Assembly (NCBI GenBank): GCA_015068655.1
Contig: SVKC01000023.1
Coordinates: 1 to 32,274, forward strand
Length of the DNA stretch: 32,274 nucleotides
Origin: Oscillospiraceae bacterium
Lineage (GTDB): Bacteria; Bacillota; Clostridia; Monoglobales; Monoglobaceae
Direction of reading: 5' to 3'
Position numbers and translations under genes: made by a program. This document shows positions 25,379 through 32,274 of this stretch, one piece after another (positions within the stretch are counted from its first letter, which is position 1; each line of letters begins with the position of its first letter). The notes beneath the pieces are model-generated. The model was not told where the DNA came from, did not search any database, and saw only the letters and a program-made list of their open reading frames with translations.

Positions 25379-26638
25379 CTATTCTTTTATTTTTGCAATC
25401 AGGCTATCTACTGAAAGCTCTACCTCAGCAGTTTCGCCGTTTGACATATTTTTTATATTACACTTTCCTGCCGCAATCTCATCATCACCGATAACAATGC
25501 TGTACTTTGCGGAAAGCTTGTCTGCATATTTCATCTGTGCCTTGAGGCTTCTGCCGCACAAATCCTGCTGTGCGTGAACACCTTCTTTTCTCAAATCAAA
25601 AATCAGTTTCTGGGCTGTCTTGTCTGCATCATTTCCCATTGCCGCAACAAAGAGGTCAGGTGTGTTATCGCCCCCTGCCTGCTCGCCCTGTTGAGCCTTG
25701 AGAACCAGTATAAGTCGCTCCAAACCTGCCGCAAATCCAATTCCGTCAGCGGGCTTTCCGCCCAGCTGTTCAATAAGACCGCTGTAACGACCGCCTCCGC
25801 AAACCGTTGATTGAGCACCGAGACAATCTGAAACAAATTCAAATACCGTTTTGGTGTAATAATCAAGACCTCTCACAATATCGGGGTTAACCGTGTATTC
25901 GATACCCATATTGTCAAGTCTTTCCTTTGTTTCCTCGAAGTGGTCGTGACACTCAGCACAAAGATGGTCAACCATTTTGGGAGCTTTTTCCGCAATTCTG
26001 CTGCAAATCTCGGATTTGCAGTCAATAATTCTCATAGGATTCTTCTCAAGTCTTTCAAGACAGGTGGGACAAAGCTCACTCTTGTAATCCTCAAAATAAG
26101 CTCTCAGCTTTTCGTTGTAGTCCTTCTTGCAAACAGGACAGCCGATGCTGTTGAGCTGAAGGCTTATGCCCGTAAGTCCCAGCTTTTGAAGGAACATACT
26201 TGCAAGGGAAATAACCTCCGCATCCGTAGACGGTGAGCTTGCACCGAAGCACTCAATACCGAACTGATGAAATTCGCGAAGTCTTCCCGATTGCGGCTTT
26301 TCGTATCTGAAACAGGGAATAATGTAACACAGCTTTGTGGGCTGAGGGTTTGCATACAAGGAGTTTTCAATATAGCTTCTTGCAAGTGTTGCCGTACCCT
26401 CGGGTTTCAATGTTATTGAACGACCGCCCTTGTCCTCAAAGGTATACATTTCCTTCTGCACCACATCCGTCGTATCTCCCACACCTCTCTGGAAAAGCTC
26501 GGTGTGTTCAAACACGGGGGTTCTTATTTCCTTGTAGCCAAAAAGGTCACAAACATCTCTGGCTGTATTTTCTATGTACTGCCACAGCTTGCTGTCCTTT
26601 GGCAATACATCCTCGGTTCCTCTCGGTTTTGTAATCAT
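25379..26638 (-). CDS. hisS: Histidyl-tRNA synthetase
   Basis: A class II synthetase charging tRNA-His, 419 residues. MITKPRGTEDVLP is the usual opening. Motif 1 lies near EIRTPVFEHTELFQRGVGD, motif 2 is FRYEKPQSGRLREFHQFGIE, histidine motifs are GLDYYTKTVFEF and GGGRYSGLIEQLGG, and a C-terminal anticodon-binding domain runs from about 325. A four-cysteine group (CPVC...CPTC...CKSEIC...CAEC, about 168-235) sits in the insertion domain, as in many clostridial HisRS, and may bind zinc. AAAGGA precedes the ATG; the gene is 18 bp after engB and 11 bp before aspS. Confidence 0.97.
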   Translation of the reverse strand: MITKPRGTEDVLPKDSKLWQYIENTARDVCDLFGYKEIRTPVFEHTELFQRGVGDTTDVVQKEMYTFEDKGGRSITLKPEGTATLARSYIENSLYANPQPTKLCYIIPCFRYEKPQSGRLREFHQFGIECFGASSPSTDAEVISLASMFLQKLGLTGISLQLNSIGCPVCKKDYNEKLRAYFEDYKSELCPTCLERLEKNPMRIIDCKSEICSRIAEKAPKMVDHLCAECHDHFEETKERLDNMGIEYTVNPDIVRGLDYYTKTVFEFVSDCLGAQSTVCGGGRYSGLIEQLGGKPADGIGFAAGLERLILVLKAQQGEQAGGDNTPDLFVAAMGNDADKTAQKLIFDLRKEGVHAQQDLCGRSLKAQMKYADKLSAKYSIVIGDDEIAAGKCNIKNMSNGETAEVELSVDSLIAKIKE

Positions 26639-26656
26639 TCTAAAAATTCCTTTCTC

Positions 26657-27262
26657 TTACTCACTTTTTCCTTTGTCGCTGTCCAGAATGTATTCTACAA
26701 GCTCTATCACCTCGTCACGACCCTGACGGGTTTCGGACGAAAAGGGTATCAATACTGAATCCTCCGAAAGCTCCAGCTCCTCATAAATCGCCGTAAGGTT
26801 GCCCTCAATCTGGGATTTTTTCAGCTTGTCAAGCTTGGTTGCAACAACAAGAGGCTCGTAGTTATAGCTTCTTATCCATTCAAACATCATTTTGTCGTCT
26901 GCCGTAGGCTTGTGGCGTGCATCAACAAGCTGAACAACCTGAACCAGATTGCTTCGGCTTGAAAGATAACCTTCAATCATCTCGCCCCATTTTTCCTTTT
27001 CCTGCTTTGAAACCTTTGCATAGCCATATCCCGGAAGGTCAACAATACGGTACTTCCCCGAAATTTCATAAAAGTTTATTGTAGCTGTTTTTCCGGGTGT
27101 ACTGCTGGTTCTCGCAATATTTTTGCGGTTTGCAAGACAATTGATAAGGGAGGACTTGCCCACATTGGAACGTCCCACAAGTGCAATTTCAGGAAGGGTT
27201 TCATCCGGGTACTGGTCAGGCTTTACAGCCGTTTTCAGAAGCTTAATGTCGATAAATTCCAT
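26657..27262 (-). CDS. engB: Ribosome-biogenesis GTPase EngB/YsxC
   Basis: A TRAFAC-class GTPase needed for late assembly of the 50S ribosomal subunit. The 201-residue protein shows G1 GRSNVGKS (about 31-38), switch I with [15 protein letters not shown]3 DLPGYGYA near 75, G4 TKLDK near 142, and G5 PFSSE near 173. The first 28 bp overlap the end of lon, and its ribosome binding site (GGAGG) lies inside the lon frame, so translation is likely coupled. The lon-engB pairing is common in Firmicutes. Confidence 0.96.
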   Translation of the reverse strand: MEFIDIKLLKTAVKPDQYPDETLPEIALVGRSNVGKSSLINCLANRKNIARTSSTPGKTATINFYEISGKYRIVDLPGYGYAKVSKQEKEKWGEMIEGYLSSRSNLVQVVQLVDARHKPTADDKMMFEWIRSYNYEPLVVATKLDKLKKSQIEGNLTAIYEELELSEDSVLIPFSSETRQGRDEVIELVEYILDSDKGKSE

Positions 27263-29586
27263 TCTTTGCCACCTCCGCTGAATGCATTTTCAATAACTGT
27301 TCTGATGTCCTTTGCAAAAACAAATTCCACTTCATTCTTTATTTTGTCGGGGAGCTCCTCAAAATCCTTTTTATTTTCAAAAGGAATGATAATCTTGCGT
27401 ATACCCATACGATATGCGGCAAGAGATTTTTCCTTGAGACCGCCTATGGGAAGAACTCTTCCCCGAAGGGTTATTTCGCCCGTCATAGCAACATTTCTGT
27501 TCACCGCTACTCCCGTAAGAGCCGAAATAAGTGCTGTCGCCATTGTAATACCGGCAGAAGGTCCGTCCTTGGGAATTGCTCCCTCCGGAACGTGAATATG
27601 AATGTCCTTCTCCTTGTAGAAATCACCGTCAAGCCCAAAAGCCTCCGAATTTGCACGGATAAAGCTGAGTGCTGCACGTGCCGATTCCTTCATTACGTCG
27701 CCCAGATTTCCCGTTAGCTCAAGCTTTCCGTTTCCTTTCATGGTATTGACTTCGATATAGAGTGTGTCTCCGCCAACCTCTGTCCACGCAAGCCCCGTTG
27801 CGGCACCCACAAGATTTTCCTCGGACATATGCTCATAAAGATAAGTTCTGCCACCCAGATACTTTGTGAGAACCTTTTCGTTCACCGTAACGCTCTGCTT
27901 GTTTTCTTCAACAATTTCCTTTGCCGCTTTTCTGCAGACAGCCGCAAGCTTCCGCTCAAGAGACCGAACGCCTGATTCCCTTGTATAGCCTTCAATAATC
28001 AGTTTCAAGGTTTTGTCGGGAATTTTGAGCATCTTGCTGTCCAGACCGTTCGCCTTTCTCTGTTTGGGGAGAAGATATTTCTTCGCAATATTGAACTTCT
28101 CATCCTCGGTGTAACCCGAAATTTCAATTATGTCCATTCTGTCAAAAAGCGGAGCGGGTATATTCCCTACCGAATTTGCCGTTGTTACAAACAGTACCTT
28201 TGAAAGATCAAAGGGAAGCTCAAGGAAGTGGTCACGGAAGGTATTGCACTGTTCAGGATCAAGAACCTCCAGCATCGCCGCCGTCGGGTCGCCCCTGAAA
28301 TCACTTGACATCTTGTCAATTTCATCAAGAAGTACAAGGGGGTTCCGGCTTCCCGCCTGTTTGAGAGCCGCAATAATACGACCGGGCATCGCCCCGACAT
28401 AAGTCTTTCTGTGACCTCTTATTTCAGCCTCGTTCTGAATACCGCCGAGACTTACTCTAACATATTTTCGCCCCAAAGACTCCGCCAAAGACCTTGCAAT
28501 TGATGTTTTTCCCGTTCCGGGAGGTCCCGCAAGACAAATGATAGAGCCTTTTGTATCATCAGAAAGACACTTCACCGCAAGGTATTCAAGAATTCTCTCC
28601 TTTACCTTTTCAAGACCATAATGGTCCCGTTCGAGAATTGCCTTCGCCTTCTTTATGTCAGTATTCTCGTCAGTTGATACATCCCACGGAAGGGCCAGCA
28701 CTGTTTCAATATAATTCTGTATAACTCCGTATTCCTGAGAATGAACCGAAAGTCTCGATAGCCTTCCAAGCTCCTCTTCAAGCTTTTCAGTAACCTCCCG
28801 TGGAAGAGTACGTTTTTCCATTTTGTCACGGTAGGTATCAGCCTCAGCCTGACCTGACTCGAAATCACCAAGCTCCTCCTGAATAACCTTCATCTGTTCA
28901 CGGAGAATATAGTCCCTTTGATTTTTGTCAAGACTGGATCTGAGCTTTGACATAACGCCCTGCTCAACCTCCATAACATTGTTCTCGTTTTCCATAAGAG
29001 CAATGAGCTTTTCCATACGGGTTTCCACATTAAGCTCTTCAAGAATAAGCTGTCTTTCGTGGGGTTTCAGGGGGAAGTTTGTGGCAGTAATGTCCGCAAG
29101 CTCACCTGCATCCTCAATTTCCAGCATTGATGCCGCAATTTCAGGGTTCATCTTTTCATAAAGATTGAAATAATCCTCCAAAAGCCTTTGAATCTTGCGC
29201 ATAAGCACCTGTTCTTCAATAGCATCTGCACAGGGGATTTCATTTTTGCGGACAATTCCCGCCTGAATATATTCACCGCTGTCATCAAAGCTTGTCATAC
29301 CTGCACGGAAAAGACCTTCCACAAGAACGCGAAGGTTTCCGTCAGGAAGACGAAGAATCTGCTTCACTTCTGCAACAACACCGATTTTTGAAACCTCTTC
29401 CTTTTTGGGGTTTTCTGTCATTATATCCTTCTGATAGCTGAGAAACACAAGCTGTTCTCCCGCCATCGCATATTCAACTGCCGCAACGGATTTTTTTCTG
29501 CCTACATCAAAGTGCAGAACCATTCCGGGGAAGATTGTAATACCTCTCAGGGGTATAAGAGGCAGTATATGTCTTCTGTTTGCCAT
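27235..29586 (-). CDS. lon: ATP-dependent protease Lon (LonA type)
   Basis: This protease degrades damaged and short-lived regulatory proteins in the cytoplasm. The 783-residue protein has the full LonA plan: N-terminal substrate-binding domain ([15 protein letters not shown]), coiled-coil middle, AAA+ module with GPPGTGKTS and LLDEIDKM, and the proteolytic domain with the Ser-Lys dyad S677 (in KDGPSAG) and K720, spaced as in E. coli Lon. The ribosome binding site AAAGGA is about 13 bp from the ATG, a long gap, but no better start is visible. A sigma-A promoter overlaps the end of lonB upstream. No CtsR or HrcA site is evident. Confidence 0.97.
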   Translation of the reverse strand: MANRRHILPLIPLRGITIFPGMVLHFDVGRKKSVAAVEYAMAGEQLVFLSYQKDIMTENPKKEEVSKIGVVAEVKQILRLPDGNLRVLVEGLFRAGMTSFDDSGEYIQAGIVRKNEIPCADAIEEQVLMRKIQRLLEDYFNLYEKMNPEIAASMLEIEDAGELADITATNFPLKPHERQLILEELNVETRMEKLIALMENENNVMEVEQGVMSKLRSSLDKNQRDYILREQMKVIQEELGDFESGQAEADTYRDKMEKRTLPREVTEKLEEELGRLSRLSVHSQEYGVIQNYIETVLALPWDVSTDENTDIKKAKAILERDHYGLEKVKERILEYLAVKCLSDDTKGSIICLAGPPGTGKTSIARSLAESLGRKYVRVSLGGIQNEAEIRGHRKTYVGAMPGRIIAALKQAGSRNPLVLLDEIDKMSSDFRGDPTAAMLEVLDPEQCNTFRDHFLELPFDLSKVLFVTTANSVGNIPAPLFDRMDIIEISGYTEDEKFNIAKKYLLPKQRKANGLDSKMLKIPDKTLKLIIEGYTRESGVRSLERKLAAVCRKAAKEIVEENKQSVTVNEKVLTKYLGGRTYLYEHMSEENLVGAATGLAWTEVGGDTLYIEVNTMKGNGKLELTGNLGDVMKESARAALSFIRANSEAFGLDGDFYKEKDIHIHVPEGAIPKDGPSAGITMATALISALTGVAVNRNVAMTGEITLRGRVLPIGGLKEKSLAAYRMGIRKIIIPFENKKDFEELPDKIKNEVEFVFAKDIRTVIENAFSGGGKEWNLSTLSF

Positions 29587-29643
29587 CTGTCTGATTTCAT
29601 CCTTTCGAGGGCATAGTGGTACATTATACCCATTATCCGTATT

Positions 29644-29672
29644 ATTATACTATTTTTTTTTGAAGATTTCAA
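29644..29672 (-). promoter_or_regulatory. Sigma-A type promoter for lon and downstream genes
   Basis: TTGAAA (29672-29667) and perfect TATAAT (29649-29644) on the - strand are 17 bp apart. The -35 box lies within the last codons of lonB and the -10 box directly follows its stop codon. A second TATAAT at about 29625-29620 has no -35 partner. Confidence 0.7.
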
Positions 29673-31344
29673 CCCCTTCAGCACTAATAATTCCAATATT
29701 CTCGGATTTTTTTGGCAAAAACCCTGCCGTTTTCTCTTTTTTGGGCGGCATAACGGCTTTCATAACCTGTTGAATACTGTCAACAGCAATAATTTCTGCA
29801 TCAAGCTTGTCAAAGCTCTGCTGGCGGTTTGCAGCAGGAATAATTATTTTTTTTGCTCCTGCATCAATGGCGGCACGCACCTTCAAAGGCACCTCTCCAA
29901 CGCCATAAACCTCACCGCATACCGAAAGCTCTCCTGTCAGTACGGTAGTACCTTCAATGGGTATTTCCTTTATTGCAGAATAAACAGCACAGAATATTGC
30001 AATACCTGCCGAAGGACCATCAACAGGCATAGAATTCGGGAAATTAATGTGAATTTCATAATCTTCCACAGGGATTCCCAACTGCTTCATAACAGTTTCC
30101 ATATTCCGCACCGATGCAGAAATACTGCTCTTTCGCTTCAGCTTCTGACGATTGTTGGAAATCTCCTCTTCGTCTATTGCACCTGTCACAGTTGTTTTCC
30201 CGCAGCCTTCACCGCATTTGTGCGCAACCGCCTCAATATCCAGAGTACAACCCATATCACGTCCGAACACCGCAAGCCCCGATACCCTCCCTATATGCTT
30301 TTCTGCAGACAGCTTTTTTTCATAACGTGGCGAATACTTTCCTGTTTCAACAACCCACTCCACATCCTGTAGCTCAACCCGTGGATGCTTTTCAAGTCTG
30401 GAAACACTTTCTGCCGATTGAACAATGTTTACGGCATCTCTGCCGTTGTCAGCAAAAGCCGCCACAAAATCGAATATTTCATCACCGAATTCCGAATCGG
30501 TTTTTCGTGCCGCATCTGCCGCAATCTTCTTTATTTCAGGCACGGAAAGACTTCTGAAAAAGATTTCCACACACCTTGAACGGAGAGCCGGCGGAAGTTC
30601 CTCGGGCATACGGGTTGTAGCCCCGATAAGCCTGAAATCCGCAGGCAGACCGTTTTTGAACATTTCGTGTATGTGAGGCGGAATATCCTTGTTGTCACGG
30701 CTGTAATAAGCACTGTCAAAATATACCCGTCTGTCTTCCAGAACCTTCAGGAGCTTGTTGAGCTGTTGAGACGGAAGCTCCCCTATTTCATCAATAAACA
30801 AAACACCGCCGTGAGCCCTTGTTACAGCTCCCTCCTTGGGTTGTGGCACTCCTGCCGGGCCATAAGCTCCCGCCCCTTGATAGATAGGGTCGTGCACCGA
30901 GCCAATAAGAGGGTCAGCAAAGCTCCGTTCGTCAAACTGCATTGTTGTGGCATCAACCTCAACGAACTTTGAAAAATCCTTGAAAGGTGATTCAGGATTC
31001 TTTTTTGCTTCATCAAGCACAACTCTCGACGCTGCTGTTTTTCCCACTCCGGGCGGTCCATAAATCAAAATATGCTGAGGATTTTTTCCGCACAATGCGC
31101 TCCTGAGCGCCCGTATTCCATCCTCCTGACCCACAATTTCCTTTACACTCCTTGGTCTCGAACGCTCGGTCAGGGGTTCGGTCAGTTTTATTTTGTTCAG
31201 CTTGTGAAGCCGCTCCAGCTCCCTCTTGCTCTCTTTTTCAATAAAGCTCTGGTTTGAGTGCTGACTTTTCATTTGCAAAAAGAAATACATTCCCATAACA
31301 ACACTCAGACAAAGCTGTGAAACCAACATAACAGTCATAAGCAT
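29650..31344 (-). CDS. lonB: Membrane-anchored ATP-dependent protease LonB
   Basis: A Lon relative of 564 residues, in the LonB family first described in spore formers. An N-terminal helix (about 5-24) anchors it. The AAA+ module follows, with GPPGVGKTA near 96, LFIDEIGELP near 180, and an ALRSRC arginine-finger region. The proteolytic domain contains S445 (in PVDGPSAG) and K488. In B. subtilis lonB lies next to lonA and is expressed in the forespore under SigF; the same order is seen here. GGAGG lies 9 bp before the ATG. Upstream is a GTATT/CATAATA pair resembling a late-forespore promoter and no sigma-A promoter. The C-terminal extension (about 530-564) is Lys-rich. Confidence 0.92.
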   Translation of the reverse strand: MLMTVMLVSQLCLSVVMGMYFFLQMKSQHSNQSFIEKESKRELERLHKLNKIKLTEPLTERSRPRSVKEIVGQEDGIRALRSALCGKNPQHILIYGPPGVGKTAASRVVLDEAKKNPESPFKDFSKFVEVDATTMQFDERSFADPLIGSVHDPIYQGAGAYGPAGVPQPKEGAVTRAHGGVLFIDEIGELPSQQLNKLLKVLEDRRVYFDSAYYSRDNKDIPPHIHEMFKNGLPADFRLIGATTRMPEELPPALRSRCVEIFFRSLSVPEIKKIAADAARKTDSEFGDEIFDFVAAFADNGRDAVNIVQSAESVSRLEKHPRVELQDVEWVVETGKYSPRYEKKLSAEKHIGRVSGLAVFGRDMGCTLDIEAVAHKCGEGCGKTTVTGAIDEEEISNNRQKLKRKSSISASVRNMETVMKQLGIPVEDYEIHINFPNSMPVDGPSAGIAIFCAVYSAIKEIPIEGTTVLTGELSVCGEVYGVGEVPLKVRAAIDAGAKKIIIPAANRQQSFDKLDAEIIAVDSIQQVMKAVMPPKKEKTAGFLPKKSENIGIISAEGVEIFKKK

Positions 31345-31377
31345 AAAATATTTCCTCCACTAAAAAAGCTTTGGATT

Positions 31378-31406
31378 TATTATGTGTTTTAAGCAAAATT
31401 TAATAC
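31378..31406 (-). promoter_or_regulatory. Possible sporulation-sigma promoter of lonB
   Basis: GTATT (31406-31402), 17 bp, then CATAATA (31384-31378) on the - strand fits the SigG pattern (GHATR, N17-18, CATNHTA) with one mismatch; SigF sites differ in the -10 box. The match is short, so this is a candidate only. Confidence 0.35.
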
Positions 31407-31412
31407 AGAAAA

Positions 31413-31548
31413 AGGGCTGTTGCAAAATGAAAAAACGGTTCGGCGTGGAAACCGAACCCTACAAATTGTGTCGCAAAAAAACGAGTGCACAATGTATGTA
31501 GGGGACGGGTTCCATCCCGTCCCGAAAATTTCATTTTACAACAGCCCC
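31413..31548. repeat. MITE-like inverted-repeat element, copy 2 (inverted)
   Basis: GGGCTGTTGCAAAATGAAA (31414-31432) pairs with 31529-31547 at 18 of 19 positions. The internal palindromes GGTTCGG/CCGAACC and GGGACGGG/CCCGTCCC are the same as in copy 1 but in opposite order, so the element is inverted relative to it. It ends 6 bp after the stop codon of the pflA gene. No open frame of note is inside. Confidence 0.85.
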
Positions 31549-31554
31549 ATCAAA

Positions 31555-32271
31555 TCATCTGTTCAATTTTTTGTCAGCAAATCTTTGAAGCCTTTCAAGC
31601 ACCGGTTTTTCAAGGTCAGCCGTGCTTTCGAGAGGATTTTTCACCTTCAGACTCTCGTACTTTGAAAAGCCCATAGTGTGAAAGCCCAGAAGCTCGTATT
31701 TCTCAACGCATTTCAAAGACGCAATATGCGGCAGATATTTTTCGATTATTTCCTCGGAATCATTTATTCCGGGAACAACAACCGTCCTTATCCACGTCCG
31801 CTTTCCAATGCTTTCAAGATAATCAAGAACCGCAAGCGTTCTTGTCATATCCTGTCCCGTATAACAAATATAACTTCCATTATCCCAGAATTTCAAATCA
31901 AGAATCACAAGCTGAGCCTTTTCCAAAGCAAGCTTCACATTTTCCGAAAGCTCAACCGCTCCCGATGTGTCAACGGCATAATTTATTCTCGCCTTTTCAA
32001 GATGCGGAATACATTCACAAACAAACTCAGCCTGCAAAAGAGGCTCACCGCCCGAAAAGGTTACACCGCCCTTTTCGCCGAAATAAGGCTTGTATCTGGC
32101 AACCTTTCGAACCAGCTCCTCCGCCTCGGTTTCCTGACCCTCTCCCGACCAGGTATCGGGGTTGTGGCAGTACACGCACCTGAGCGGACAGCCCTTCAGG
32201 AAAATACCATAACGAACACCTTCGCCGTCCAGAGCCGCAAGACTTTCAAAGGAATGGATATAACCCTTCAC
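31555..32271 (-). CDS. pflA: Pyruvate formate-lyase activating enzyme (radical SAM)
   Basis: This enzyme installs the glycyl radical in pyruvate formate-lyase using S-adenosylmethionine. The [4Fe-4S] motif CPLRCVYC (C28, C32, C35) is followed by HNPDTW, and GGVTFSGGEPLLQ near 68 is the SAM-binding GGE motif. The sequence matches PflA over its whole 238 residues. The usual DGPG near the N-terminus is DGEG here. The frame begins with GTG at 32271, only 3 bp from the window edge, so the true start may lie outside. No pflB is visible; it would be expected just upstream, beyond the right edge. A repeat element follows the stop codon. Confidence 0.93.
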   Translation of the reverse strand: MKGYIHSFESLAALDGEGVRYGIFLKGCPLRCVYCHNPDTWSGEGQETEAEELVRKVARYKPYFGEKGGVTFSGGEPLLQAEFVCECIPHLEKARINYAVDTSGAVELSENVKLALEKAQLVILDLKFWDNGSYICYTGQDMTRTLAVLDYLESIGKRTWIRTVVVPGINDSEEIIEKYLPHIASLKCVEKYELLGFHTMGFSKYESLKVKNPLESTADLEKPVLERLQRFADKKLNR

Positions 32272-32274
32272 CGA

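Overview
The window looks like chromosomal DNA from an endospore-forming member of the Clostridia (Firmicutes). The support is a spoIIAA-spoIIAB-sigF operon, a lonB-lon pair, rubrerythrin, strong AGGAGG-type ribosome binding sites, AT-rich intergenic DNA with near-consensus TTGACA/TATAAT promoters, and GTG and TTG starts. I cannot place it to genus. No phage, integrase, transposase, CRISPR array or rRNA is visible. Most of the window is housekeeping.

Layout. The left edge (1-314) holds leftward promoters for a gene cut by the window edge and a rightward promoter for a biotin ligase without a DNA-binding domain (birA). Leftward genes for an EamA transporter and a PLP-dependent methionine gamma-lyase-like enzyme follow. 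They are divergent from a rightward LOG-family gene, and the two promoters have touching -35 boxes. Next come rubrerythrin, a tiny ribbon-helix-helix protein, a 138-bp inverted-repeat element, a phosphoribosyltransferase and tRNA-Pro(TGG). The leftward operon rdgB, ttcA-like, ABC-2 permease is divergent from gap, and a good Rex-type operator precedes gap. A BlaI repressor, an M56 membrane protease and an SLH-domain exoprotein form an operon with two BlaI-type dyads. Upstream of it lie ligA and a small Cys-rich protein gene.

From 14.6 to 18.1 kb is a sporulation-linked block. spoIIAA-spoIIAB-sigF has a SigH-like promoter. Downstream are two unusual membrane proteins: a zinc-ribbon/CD225-like protein preceded by a perfect Spo0A box, and a PP2C-fold protein that has lost its metal-binding aspartates and carries a Pro/Thr/Glu-rich tail. 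From 18.2 to 31.3 kb a long leftward run encodes LonB, Lon, EngB, HisRS, AspRS, a DUF4340 membrane protein, TyrRS and ValRS. A vegetative-type promoter overlapping the end of lonB probably uncouples lon and the genes after it from lonB. The right edge holds a pyruvate formate-lyase activating enzyme gene, with a second, inverted copy of the repeat element directly behind its stop codon.

How it fits together. Rex is expected to tie gap to the NADH/NAD+ ratio. SpoIIAA, SpoIIAB and SigF form the forespore partner-switching module, and LonB is a known sporulation-stage protease in Bacillus. BlaI and the M56 protease resemble a BlaI/BlaR1 sensor pair, but the sensor domain is not a beta-lactam-binding one and the output gene is an SLH protein. 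The least explained parts are the degenerate PP2C protein, the zinc-ribbon/CD225-like protein, the SLH-BlaI/M56 operon, the DUF4340 gene inside a tRNA-synthetase operon, and the repeat elements at 3' gene ends.
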